In this document: positions 1 to 6,203 of the stretch, piece by piece | How the letters are laid out: every line of letters starts with the position of its first letter | Numbering within the stretch: position 1 is the stretch's first letter | NCBI GenBank assembly: GCA_022425445.1 | Contig: JAKMFM010000149.1 | Span: 1-6,203 of the forward strand | Direction of reading: 5' to 3' | Source of the DNA: Planktomarina sp. | GTDB taxonomy: Bacteria > Pseudomonadota > Alphaproteobacteria > Rhodobacterales > Rhodobacteraceae | DNA: 6,203 nt | Made by a program: the position numbers and the translations under genes | Notes under the pieces: generated by a model | What the model was told of the DNA's origin: nothing | Databases searched by the model: none | Seen by the model: the letters and a program-made list of their open reading frames with translations, nothing else

Positions 1-789
1 TTGGACCGGATCAAGCGTATCAGACAGGATTTGCACCCGATCAAACCGCGCCGGATCTGCCGCAACCGCAGTGCGCAGGGCCGAGCCAAAAGCCATGCGC
101 AATTCGGTTCCAACATTGAATTTGCAAATCGACGTCTTTGATGACAGATGCCGGCGCTGCTCTACTGGCACACCAGAGCCGCCATGAATAACCAACGGCA
201 GGGACGTCAGCGCCTCAATCTGGGCAATGCGCACCAGATCCAGCCCACCTTCCTTATCCTGTTGTAGATGCACGTTCCCAACACTGATCGCCATTGCATC
301 CACAGCACTGTCATGGGCAAATTTTGCCGCCTCTTCAGGGTCGGTCCCATCAGAGCCTTCGCCACCAGAATAGCCAACAAATCCAATTTCACCCTCGCAA
401 GAGATGCCAGCCGCATGAGCCATCTCAGCAATTGCGGCAGTTTCATCAATATTTTGTTGCAAAGGCTTGCGTGAGCCGTCGAACATCACTGAGGTGAAGC
501 CGCTGTCGATCGCAAGTCTACAGTCTTCAAACGTATAGCCGTGATCAAGATGGGCCACCACGGGCACCGAGGAAGTCTCTGCCAAATGCCGAAACATTTT
601 ACCCAAAACCGGCAGGGGCGTATGCGCCCGGCATGAGGGTCCGGCCTGCAGAATAACCGGGCAGTTCTCCGCCTCGGCCGCCGCCACGTAAGCGCGCATA
701 TCTTCCCAGCCCAAAGTCACCAATCCTCCGACCGCATAGCCCTGCTTTAGGGCCGGTTGCAGCACGTCAGCAAGAGTTGCGAGGGTCAT
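1..789 (-). CDS. iolJ: Class II (zinc) ketose-bisphosphate aldolase, likely 2-deoxy-5-keto-gluconate-6-phosphate aldolase; C-terminus cut by window edge
   Basis: Translating the minus strand from the ATG at 789 gives 263 open codons running off position 1, so the 3' end is missing, probably by only some 10-25 residues for this family. Class II aldolase landmarks are in order: HLDHG at 80-84, where D82 is the expected catalytic Asp and H83 a zinc ligand; EGEIG at 132-136; GNVH with H174 as second zinc ligand; HGGSG with H202 as third; and a phosphate-binding stretch around FNVGTELR at 224-231. Family members are cytosolic and cleave ketose phosphates to DHAP plus an aldehyde. Its position directly after iolB argues for cleavage of 2-deoxy-5-keto-gluconate 6-phosphate to DHAP and malonate semialdehyde (inference). 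The start overlaps the iolB stop as ATGA and has no clear Shine-Dalgarno, so translation is probably coupled. The residue after H174 is Leu where Gly is usual in fructose-bisphosphate, tagatose-bisphosphate and IolJ aldolases. The family call is firm; the exact substrate is less so. Confidence 0.88.
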   Translation of the reverse strand, partial: MTLATLADVLQPALKQGYAVGGLVTLGWEDMRAYVAAAEAENCPVILQAGPSCRAHTPLPVLGKMFRHLAETSSVPVVAHLDHGYTFEDCRLAIDSGFTSVMFDGSRKPLQQNIDETAAIAEMAHAAGISCEGEIGFVGYSGGEGSDGTDPEEAAKFAHDSAVDAMAISVGNVHLQQDKEGGLDLVRIAQIEALTSLPLVIHGGSGVPVEQRRHLSSKTSICKFNVGTELRMAFGSALRTAVAADPARFDRVQILSDTLDPVQ

Positions 790-1628
790 TTGAATTTCGC
801 GATCATGTCTTTAATTCCGGGAATGGTTTCGATTTGATAGGCATGGGTTGGCTGGAAATATTGTACGAGCGAGCGCTGGCTCAAGCCGCCAAGAATGGTG
901 AAATAATACATCTCATAGCCCGGCAGAACGCAGCAGGGATGATAGCCACTGTTGAGACAGATGGTTGAGCCATCCATGATATGATAGGCCTCCCCCGGAG
1001 TGTTATCCTCGCGCTGCAACATTTGTACACCTGAACCCCAATTGGGTTTGAAACGAAAATTATACGTTTCATCATGCCGTGTCTCTGTAGGCAGCCGATC
1101 TGTGTCATGCTTATGGCTTGGAAAGCCCGACCATCCGCCTGCACCGACCGTGAACAGCTCACTCACCAGCAAGCGACCGACTTTTCCATGTTGCTTCTGG
1201 CCAAGTATGTGTTTGATTTTACGATGCGTTTTTGTATCGTCTGAGCCATATTGTACCAAATCAATCTCATCGGCACGCACCGCAAAAGGATCGAGAATTT
1301 CGTCATATTTTGCGCCAGCGATGAACACCTCCGCGGTCTCCGAAAGACAAACCATCTCCACTTTCGCGCCCGATGGCACATAAACGCCCTCTGGCTCACC
1401 GCCCCAAACATCTTCAACACGCCCGCCCAATCCGGTTGTTTTGAACCCTTCGACATCGACATCAATCGAGCCCGTGGCCGGAACAATGCAGGTCTCATAC
1501 CCCGGCGCTTGATAGTCAAACGCCTGACCCTTGGCCAATTTTACAATGTTGAAATAATTCAACGGGACCGTGGCATCGTCCACATCCACAATCGGGGAAT
1601 TTTTATTGTCAAAAGGAGCTATATGCAT
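786..1628 (-). CDS. iolB: 5-deoxy-glucuronate isomerase (IolB, bicupin fold)
   Basis: This 280-residue protein is close to the usual IolB length of about 270. It isomerises 5-deoxy-D-glucuronate, the IolD product, to 2-deoxy-5-keto-D-gluconate in the cytosol during myo-inositol degradation. The C-terminal cupin carries the expected metal-ligand set: H172 and H174 in FPSHKHD, E187 in RHDETYNF, and H230 in NSGYHPC. The N-terminal half (about 20-115) reads as the degenerate first cupin domain. No signal peptide or membrane segment is present. The ATG lies 3 nt after the iolC stop. Purine-rich AAAGAG (1635-1640, 6 nt from the ATG) and AGAGGTG (1641-1647) lie inside the end of iolC and can act as ribosome binding site. 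The stop overlaps the next ATG by 4 bp. Length, motifs and context agree, so the call is firm. Confidence 0.95.
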   Translation of the reverse strand: MHIAPFDNKNSPIVDVDDATVPLNYFNIVKLAKGQAFDYQAPGYETCIVPATGSIDVDVEGFKTTGLGGRVEDVWGGEPEGVYVPSGAKVEMVCLSETAEVFIAGAKYDEILDPFAVRADEIDLVQYGSDDTKTHRKIKHILGQKQHGKVGRLLVSELFTVGAGGWSGFPSHKHDTDRLPTETRHDETYNFRFKPNWGSGVQMLQREDNTPGEAYHIMDGSTICLNSGYHPCCVLPGYEMYYFTILGGLSQRSLVQYFQPTHAYQIETIPGIKDMIAKFK

Positions 1629-1631
1629 GGT

Positions 1632-2621
1632 TTACTCTTTCACCTCTGTGGGACCGTCGTGCGCGGCCAAAAATGTTTCTAAATCGGCCGGGAAGGGCAT
1701 GGCCGGCGCGCAACCCGGTTTGCCCACAACGATAGCCGCGCAGGCAGAGCCGCGAAGTACCGCAGTCTTGAGCGGCAAGCCCTGCGCCAGAGACGCCAGA
1801 AAGCCCGCCATGAAACTGTCCCCAGCGCCTGTGGGTTTCAACGCAGCGACCGGATAGATGCCCGTGCGCAATTCATCATCTCCGGCAAAGGTAATCGCAC
1901 CCTTCTCACCCATTTTGTAAATCACAATCTTCGCAGTGCCCTGCGCCAGGGCGCGCGCCTTGGCCAGACCTTTGTCAAGTCCACCCGCCATGAAGCCAAA
2001 TTCTTCGTCATTGCCCACAATCACATCCGACAGCGCGCCGGCGCGGGACAAAACCTCTTCGGCCACCTGCGGCGATGGCCAACTGTAGGGACGATAATCT
2101 ACATCAAAAATGATTGGCAGCCCAGCTGCACGGGCCAAATCAAACGCATGAAAGGCCGCAGAGCGGCTTGGCTCAGCAGCAAACACCGTTCCAGCCGTCA
2201 CCAGAGCCCCGAAATTGCCGTAAGCCACGCGCTCAGCGTCTTCTGCGGTAAATTGAAAATCGGCCGCGCCGTTGCGATAAATCACGCTTTGATGTTCCTC
2301 GACGCGTGTTTCATAGACGGCCAATGAATTTCGAAACTCACCGCCAACCGATTTTACATAGCGGCAATCTACCCCATAATTTTTGAGCTGATTGATACAA
2401 TAGCGCCCGACGCTGTCATCACTGACCGAGGTTACCAAAGCCGACTTGCCACCAAGCTTTACCAGGCCCGCCGCGATATTGGCCGAGGACCCACCGAGAC
2501 CGGCGGTGAAGACCTCTGCCTCTTCCGTCTTCGTTCCAGGCGGATCGGGAAAGAAATCCATGCCTGCGCGGCCAATGACCACAAAATTATTTTGAGCGAT
2601 ACCCGCCAAGAGGTGTTGCAT
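1632..2621 (-). CDS. iolC: 5-dehydro-2-deoxygluconokinase (IolC, PfkB/ribokinase family)
   Basis: This 329-residue kinase phosphorylates 2-deoxy-5-keto-D-gluconate at O6 using ATP. The N-terminus has the IolC-typical VVIGRAGMDFFPDPPGT (14-30). The PfkB substrate-binding glycine motif is GLGGSSAN (41-48). The second PfkB signature, PTGAGDSFMAGF (263-274), places the catalytic base at D268 and the anion hole in GAGD. At 329 residues it is a single kinase domain. The long IolC form of many proteobacteria (about 640 residues) has an added DUF2090 aldolase-like domain, which is absent here; the separate class II aldolase downstream supplies that step. The ATG lies 2 nt after the iolD stop. The only upstream signal is a weak GGGGTG (2627-2632) inside the end of iolD, so coupling to iolD is likely. 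No frameshift is seen. Confidence 0.95.
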   Translation of the reverse strand: MQHLLAGIAQNNFVVIGRAGMDFFPDPPGTKTEEAEVFTAGLGGSSANIAAGLVKLGGKSALVTSVSDDSVGRYCINQLKNYGVDCRYVKSVGGEFRNSLAVYETRVEEHQSVIYRNGAADFQFTAEDAERVAYGNFGALVTAGTVFAAEPSRSAAFHAFDLARAAGLPIIFDVDYRPYSWPSPQVAEEVLSRAGALSDVIVGNDEEFGFMAGGLDKGLAKARALAQGTAKIVIYKMGEKGAITFAGDDELRTGIYPVAALKPTGAGDSFMAGFLASLAQGLPLKTAVLRGSACAAIVVGKPGCAPAMPFPADLETFLAAHDGPTEVKE

Positions 2622-2623
2622 AG

Positions 2624-4495
2624 CTACACCCCGCGCCGCTGGTTCTTGCGGCCACTTTCCCAGTCTTCATGGGCTTCACGGACCGAAGCATTAGCGCTCA
2701 CCTGAGGCGTGCCAACTTCCCACCAGCTGTGTCCCTCAGTCGTCCAGCCTTCATAGGCATCGACATCCATGACGATCACGCTGGTTTTCTCCGCCGCCTT
2801 GGCCCGCATGAACGCCTCTGCCAATTCAGCGGGGTTTGCCACCCGCTCTGCATGGGCCCCCATGGCCGCCGCATGGGCCGTAAAATCAATCGCAAAGGGC
2901 GCATCTATCGTTGGGCAGTCGGCGATGAGATTGTTAAAGCTCTCATTTCCTGTGTTGTTTTGCAGTTTGTTGATCACAGCGAACCCGCCATTGTCGAGCA
3001 CCAGAACGATCAACTTCTTACCCGTTAGAACGGATGAATAAATGTCTGAATTCATGAGCATATAGCTGCCGTCACCGGTAAAGACGATCGTATCTTGCGC
3101 CGGCTCAAGCTCACTTTGCGCGATGCGTGCCCCCCAGCCGCCCGCGATTTCATAGCCCATACAACTGAATCCAAATTCTACATCCACCGTGCCAATATCC
3201 AAGGTCCGCCAATTGGCCGTCACCTCTGCCGGCAGACCGCCTGCCGCCGCAACCACACGGTCACGCGGATCGCAGAGCGCGTTGACCACTCCGATCGCCT
3301 GCGCATAGGAATTCGGCCGATTGCCTGGCTTCACATTCTGCGCCACATAGGCATCCCATTTGCGGCGCGCGCCTTGCGCTTCGCTCACCCAAGCGGCTGG
3401 GGCGCGATAGGTCCCCATTTGCGCGCTAAGGGCCTGAAGTCCCAATTTGGCATCTCCCATCAGCGGCAAAGCGCGATGCTTGCCTGCGTCATGGCGTGCC
3501 GTATTGAGCGAGATAAATTGCGCATCTTCCGCAAAGGCCGTCCATGATCCTGTGGTAAAGTCTTGCAAGCGACTGCCGACCGATAAGATGACATCCGCAC
3601 GCTCTGCCAGCCAATTGCCACTGTCAGAGCCCGTCACCCCAACCGGCCCAATGTTCAACGGGTGATCGGCCAGGAGATTGGCGCGGCCCGCAATCGTTTC
3701 AATTACGGGAATCCCGCAAGTCTCTGCAAAGTGAGTGAGCTCTACCACAGCCTTGCCATATTGCACCCCGCCGCCGGCGATGATCGCCGGTCGCTTGGCA
3801 GCTTTCAAAGCCGCGATCGCATCCTCAAGCTCGCGCGCATCAGGCATTTGCCTGCGAATGCGGTGCACTTTTGGCTCAAAGAAAGACACTGGGTAATCAT
3901 AGGTCCAGCCTTGCACATCCTGTGGCAGAGCGATGAACGCCGGACCGCAATCGGCCGGATCCAGCATGGTCGCCAAAGCCGCTGGCAGGGTTTGGATCAC
4001 CTGCGCCGGATGGGTGATCCGATCCCAATAACGGCTCACCGCTTGAAAACTATCGTTGAGCCCGAGCGCCGGATTGCCAAAATGCTCCAACTGTTGCAGC
4101 ACGGGATCGGGAAGACGGGTCAAAAACGTGTCGCCACAGAGCATCAGCATCGGCAGACGGTTAGCATGGCACAATGCAGCCGCGGTCAATAGATTGGCCG
4201 TTCCAGGTCCCGCCGAGGCCGTACAAAACATAAACCTTTGTCGCAGGTGATATTTGGCGTAGGCCGCTGCGGCAAACCCCATGCCTTGCTCATTTTGCCC
4301 GCGGTACAACGGCAGCTCTTCGCGGTGATCATAAAGGGCCTCGCCCAAACACGGAACATTGCCATGGCCAAAAATGCCGAACCCCCCGCCACAGACGCGG
4401 GTTTTCTCACCTTCAATGTCAATATACTGCGCCGCCAAATAGCGAATGATGGCCTGTGCGGTGGTCAGGCGAATGGTTTTATCTGCTGTGTTCAC
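2624..4495 (-). CDS. iolD: 3D-(3,5/4)-trihydroxycyclohexane-1,2-dione acylhydrolase (IolD, ThDP-dependent)
   Basis: This 623-residue thiamine-diphosphate enzyme hydrolytically opens the ring of trihydroxycyclohexane-1,2-dione to give 5-deoxy-D-glucuronate. It has the acetolactate-synthase-like three-domain layout. The N-terminal pyrimidine-binding domain carries E69 in RGQNEQGMGFA as the probable ThDP-activating Glu. The central domain spans about 220-360. The C-terminal pyrophosphate domain has GDGS at 474-477 and LDNGG at 500-504, the GDG...N motif that holds Mg-ThDP. The start codon is GTG: an in-frame TAA sits 15 nt upstream, and CGGAG lies 8 nt before the GTG, so no longer start is possible. 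It is the first gene of the iol operon after a 104-nt intergenic region. The IolD-typical C-terminus rich in Trp and acidic residues (about 584-613) is present. Length and motifs match the family well. Confidence 0.96.
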   Translation of the reverse strand: MNTADKTIRLTTAQAIIRYLAAQYIDIEGEKTRVCGGGFGIFGHGNVPCLGEALYDHREELPLYRGQNEQGMGFAAAAYAKYHLRQRFMFCTASAGPGTANLLTAAALCHANRLPMLMLCGDTFLTRLPDPVLQQLEHFGNPALGLNDSFQAVSRYWDRITHPAQVIQTLPAALATMLDPADCGPAFIALPQDVQGWTYDYPVSFFEPKVHRIRRQMPDARELEDAIAALKAAKRPAIIAGGGVQYGKAVVELTHFAETCGIPVIETIAGRANLLADHPLNIGPVGVTGSDSGNWLAERADVILSVGSRLQDFTTGSWTAFAEDAQFISLNTARHDAGKHRALPLMGDAKLGLQALSAQMGTYRAPAAWVSEAQGARRKWDAYVAQNVKPGNRPNSYAQAIGVVNALCDPRDRVVAAAGGLPAEVTANWRTLDIGTVDVEFGFSCMGYEIAGGWGARIAQSELEPAQDTIVFTGDGSYMLMNSDIYSSVLTGKKLIVLVLDNGGFAVINKLQNNTGNESFNNLIADCPTIDAPFAIDFTAHAAAMGAHAERVANPAELAEAFMRAKAAEKTSVIVMDVDAYEGWTTEGHSWWEVGTPQVSANASVREAHEDWESGRKNQRRGV

Positions 4496-4503
4496 AGAAA
4501 ATA

Positions 4504-4508
4504 CTCCG
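4504..4508 (-). promoter_or_regulatory. Ribosome binding site of iolD
   Basis: CGGAG on the minus strand lies 8 nt before the GTG at 4495. It decides the start, because the first in-frame upstream triplets lead to a TAA 15 nt away without any other initiation codon. Confidence 0.75.
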
Positions 4509-4518
4509 ATTTAAATGC

Positions 4519-4543
4519 AAAAACCCTGCCCCAACTTGGCAAG
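4519..4543 (-). terminator. Weak terminator-like hairpin in the iolD leader
   Basis: On the minus strand CTTGCC (4538-4543) can pair with GGCAGG (4525-4530) over a 7-nt loop, forming six pairs including one G-U. A G and then five T follow (4519-4523). It could end transcripts from puuD, or act as an attenuator in the iol leader, since it lies between the predicted transcription start and the GTG. The stem is short and the U tract modest, so it may be chance. No stronger terminator was seen between puuD and iolD. Confidence 0.28.
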
Positions 4544-4556
4544 CCGTTCAGGTCTT

Positions 4557-4584
4557 AGGATACTATTTTTGCAACCGGTTGCAA
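4557..4584 (-). promoter_or_regulatory. Putative sigma70-type promoter of the iol operon
   Basis: TTGCAA (4579-4584) resembles a -35 box (4 of 6 matches to TTGACA) and TATCCT (4557-4562) a -10 box (4 of 6 matches to TATAAT), with a 16-nt spacer. Transcription would start near 4550, leaving a leader of about 55 nt before the GTG. The -35 box is one arm of the palindrome at 4569-4584, so a bound repressor would block polymerase. This is a match by eye only; TTGCCA at 4537-4542 is a weaker alternative. Confidence 0.4.
4569..4584. promoter_or_regulatory. Perfect 16-bp palindromic operator, LacI-family type
   Basis: TTGCAACCGGTTGCAA is an exact inverted repeat with even symmetry and a central CCGG, the form typical of operators bound by LacI/GalR-family repressors. 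It lies between puuD and iolD and overlaps the putative -35 box of the iol promoter. That suggests a sugar- or polyol-responsive repressor of the inositol operon. The regulator gene is not in the window, and the family assignment is inference from the shape of the site. Confidence 0.7.
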
Positions 4585-4599
4585 GAGTGGAAGTCTCCC

Positions 4600-5823
4600 C
4601 TATTGCCCTGCGCGATACCAGGCGGTCAAAAGCGCACGATCCTCTTGCGGAATGTCGGTTATATTGGCCGGCGGCATGGCGTGACTCACCCCCGCTTGCA
4701 AATAAATTGCCCGTGCATTGCGCGCCACATCGGCGCGGGTTTCAAGCAAGACCCCCTTGGGCGCCCAGCGCAGCCCGTCCCAATCCGGCGCACGCGCGTG
4801 GCACATGGCGCAGCGGCCCTGAACAATTTCATGCGCCTGCTCAAACCCCTCTGCCTCGGCAAACCGCATCTCATAAGGGCTTAAAGGCACGGCTTCGGCC
4901 TGCTCCTCATTTCCATCAAAACCGGGCACTGAGGACAGCCAGGCAATAATGATGAACAAAATTACAGTGACCGCCCAGGTCCAATTCGGCCGACCTTTTC
5001 GGGCGTGCATCGAATTGAAGTAATGGCGAATGGTCACGCCGATCAGGAAGATCAAACAGGCTATGATCCAAGCATTGGGCGTGCCAAACGATAACGGATA
5101 ATGATTTGACAGCATCAAAAAGATCACTGGCAGGGTGAGATAATTGTTATGAGTGGAGCGCAATTTTGCGATCTTGCCGTATTTGGCCGCAGGCTCCCGC
5201 CCCGCTTTCAAATCGGCCACAACGATCCTCTGATTGGGCATGATGATCATAGCCACATTGGCCGTCATGATCGTGGCCGTAAAAGCTCCCAGATGCAAAA
5301 GCGCCGCGCGGCCCGTGAAAATTTGATTATAACCCCAAGACATCGCCACCAACAGCGCAAAGAGCAAAAGCATCAAGAACGTGGGGCACTCACCGAGCGA
5401 CGATTTACACAAGACATCGTAGATCACCCAGCCAATCGCAAGAGAACCCGCCGAAATGGCGATCGCTTGCCAAGTGTTCAGATCCATCTTCGCCGGATCA
5501 ATCAAATAAAGCTCCGAGCCTGCCCAATAGACCACCATCAACATGGCAACCCCGGACAGCCAAGTGGTGTAACTCTCCCATTTGAACCATTTCAGATGCT
5601 CTGGCATGGCTTCTGGCGCAATCAGATATTTCTGAACGTGATAAAATCCACCCCCATGCACCTGCCACTCCTCACCATCGGCAGGCCCTTCAATATTGCG
5701 GTTCAACCCTAAATCCAGCGCAATGAAATAGAACGATGAGCCAATCCAAGCCATGGCTGTGATGACATGCAGCCAACGCACGGCAAAGCTGATCCAGTCC
5801 CAAAATATCGCAGCATCATACAT
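4600..5823 (-). CDS. puuD: Membrane urate hydroxylase with C-terminal cytochrome c domain (PuuD)
   Basis: This 407-residue protein oxidises urate to 5-hydroxyisourate and passes electrons to its own haem and the respiratory chain, unlike soluble uricase, which uses O2 and makes H2O2. The integral membrane part (about 1-300) has roughly eight hydrophobic segments: near 12-38, 83-107, 115-137, 146-168, 172-197, 229-247, 250-266 and 282-298. The N-terminal RWLHVITAMAWIGSSFYF (16-33) is typical of the family. A charged linker leads to a small cytochrome c domain with the haem motif CAMCH (338-342) and a probable axial Met at 383 in HAMPPANIT. This domain should face the periplasm, where haem c is attached. 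The ATG has GGGAGG 6 nt upstream. The gene follows uraH by 11 nt, clearly in one operon. Stop TAG at 4600. Length and fusion are as expected for the alphaproteobacterial type. Confidence 0.94.
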   Translation of the reverse strand: MYDAAIFWDWISFAVRWLHVITAMAWIGSSFYFIALDLGLNRNIEGPADGEEWQVHGGGFYHVQKYLIAPEAMPEHLKWFKWESYTTWLSGVAMLMVVYWAGSELYLIDPAKMDLNTWQAIAISAGSLAIGWVIYDVLCKSSLGECPTFLMLLLFALLVAMSWGYNQIFTGRAALLHLGAFTATIMTANVAMIIMPNQRIVVADLKAGREPAAKYGKIAKLRSTHNNYLTLPVIFLMLSNHYPLSFGTPNAWIIACLIFLIGVTIRHYFNSMHARKGRPNWTWAVTVILFIIIAWLSSVPGFDGNEEQAEAVPLSPYEMRFAEAEGFEQAHEIVQGRCAMCHARAPDWDGLRWAPKGVLLETRADVARNARAIYLQAGVSHAMPPANITDIPQEDRALLTAWYRAGQ

Positions 5824-5829
5824 GATAAG

Positions 5830-5835
5830 CCTCCC
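5830..5835 (-). promoter_or_regulatory. Ribosome binding site of puuD
   Basis: GGGAGG lies 6 nt before the puuD ATG, and its first G is the last base of the uraH TAG stop. Ribosomes ending on uraH are therefore placed to re-initiate on puuD. Confidence 0.8.
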
Positions 5836-6188
5836 TAGCTTCCACGATAGGTTGAAAACCCATGGGCCGACAACAGCAGGGGCACATGGTAGTGATCATC
5901 TTGCGACATGCCAAAACGAATGGGCACCACATCTAAAAACAATGGTGCCTGTCCCGCTTGCCCTGTGTGGCGCAGATAATCGCCCGCGTGAAATACCAGC
6001 TCATACTGCCCCAGGGCAAAATCCTCTTTGGGCAATATCGGACTGTCGGTGCGCCCGTCCGCATTTGTGACGGCGTCACCCAATTTCACCGCCAGGCCGT
6101 TTTCATAGCGAAATAACTCAATTTGAATCCCAGCAGCCGGACAACCTTTGGCCGTGTCCAAGACATGTGTGGTCAAAAACCCATTCAT
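5835..6188 (-). CDS. uraH: 5-hydroxyisourate hydrolase (transthyretin-related protein)
   Basis: This 117-residue protein hydrolyses 5-hydroxyisourate, the unstable PuuD product, to OHCU in the ureide pathway. Family hallmarks are complete: N-terminal LTTHVLD with H8, GRTDSP with R46, HYHVPLLLS with H99 and H101, and the C-terminal YRGS tetrapeptide (114-117) that separates the enzyme from animal transthyretin. There is no periplasmic signal peptide, so it is cytosolic. The length is normal for the family (about 110-120). The ATG at 6188 has AAGGAA 6 nt upstream. The block before YRGS reads SAHGFST where SPYGYST is common, a mild change that keeps the active-site residues. The OHCU decarboxylase expected to act next is not in the window. 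Confidence 0.95.
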   Translation of the reverse strand: MNGFLTTHVLDTAKGCPAAGIQIELFRYENGLAVKLGDAVTNADGRTDSPILPKEDFALGQYELVFHAGDYLRHTGQAGQAPLFLDVVPIRFGMSQDDHYHVPLLLSAHGFSTYRGS

Positions 6189-6194
6189 GATCTA

Positions 6195-6200
6195 TTCCTT
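6195..6200 (-). promoter_or_regulatory. Ribosome binding site of uraH
   Basis: AAGGAA lies 6 nt before the uraH ATG. Only 15 nt upstream of the gene are visible, too few to tell whether uraH starts the operon or follows another purine gene. Confidence 0.7.
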
Positions 6201-6203
6201 TTT

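Noticed and set aside
1..3. Aldolase as a truncated pseudogene
   Set aside because: The frame is intact and simply runs off the window edge; nothing indicates a real break.
207..449. 80-codon minus-strand open frame beginning MMKLPQLLRW
   Set aside because: It lies in another frame inside the class II aldolase, whose own frame is open over the full 1-789 and carries all catalytic motifs. It is a shadow.
1613..1620. AAAGGAGC on the plus strand followed by ATG near 1622-1627
   Set aside because: It looks like a ribosome binding site and start for a plus-strand gene, but the frame that follows is antisense to the start of iolB and the end of iolC and encodes nothing recognisable. Chance match.
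1000..1682. Plus-strand open frames of 127 and 143 codons opposite iolB
   Set aside because: They lie antisense to a clearly conserved gene, show no recognisable domain, and have no independent support.
3662..4192. 176-codon plus-strand open frame opposite iolD
   Set aside because: It is a fully antisense shadow of the IolD central and N-terminal domains, with a composition rich in Arg, His and Gln typical of such shadows.
4533..4543. Short inverted repeat CTTGGCAAG as a second operator
   Set aside because: It is only four paired bases per arm around a central base, does not resemble the 16-bp operator, and is better explained as part of the leader hairpin arm.
5149..5712. 187-codon plus-strand open frame opposite puuD
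   Set aside because: It is antisense to membrane segments, giving a very basic, His- and Arg-rich sequence. There is no family resemblance.

Overview
The window looks like chromosomal DNA of an alphaproteobacterium, most likely Rhodobacterales (roseobacter-like). This rests on a membrane urate hydroxylase fused to cytochrome c, a type known mainly from Alphaproteobacteria, on the iol protein sequence style, and on moderate GC with tightly packed overlapping genes. The genus cannot be fixed by eye. Every convincing gene is on the minus strand, so transcription runs from high to low coordinates. No RNA gene, insertion sequence, CRISPR array or other mobile feature is visible.

Right part (about 4600-6203): the end of a urate-degradation operon. 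uraH (5-hydroxyisourate hydrolase) is followed 11 nt later by puuD, a membrane urate hydroxylase with a C-terminal CxxCH cytochrome c domain. PuuD oxidises urate to 5-hydroxyisourate and UraH hydrolyses that to OHCU. The OHCU decarboxylase expected next in the pathway is not in the window; it may lie upstream, beyond position 6203.

Middle (4496-4599): a 104-nt intergenic region. It holds a perfect 16-bp palindrome of LacI-family type, an overlapping sigma70-like promoter guess, a weak terminator-like hairpin in the presumed leader, and a clear ribosome binding site in front of a GTG start. This appears to be the control region of the next operon.

Left part (1-4495): a myo-inositol catabolic operon in the order iolD, iolC, iolB, then a class II aldolase (iolJ-like) cut by the window edge. 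Junctions are +2 nt, +3 nt and a 4-bp ATGA overlap. The four products catalyse four consecutive steps: ring opening of trihydroxycyclohexanedione (IolD), isomerisation of 5-deoxyglucuronate (IolB), phosphorylation of 2-deoxy-5-keto-gluconate (IolC), and cleavage of the phosphate to DHAP and malonate semialdehyde (aldolase). The first steps (IolG, IolE), the last (IolA) and the transporter are not in this window.

I found no convincing new system. The most useful leads are the operator and leader upstream of iolD, and the stand-alone aldolase paired with a short IolC that lacks the DUF2090 domain.
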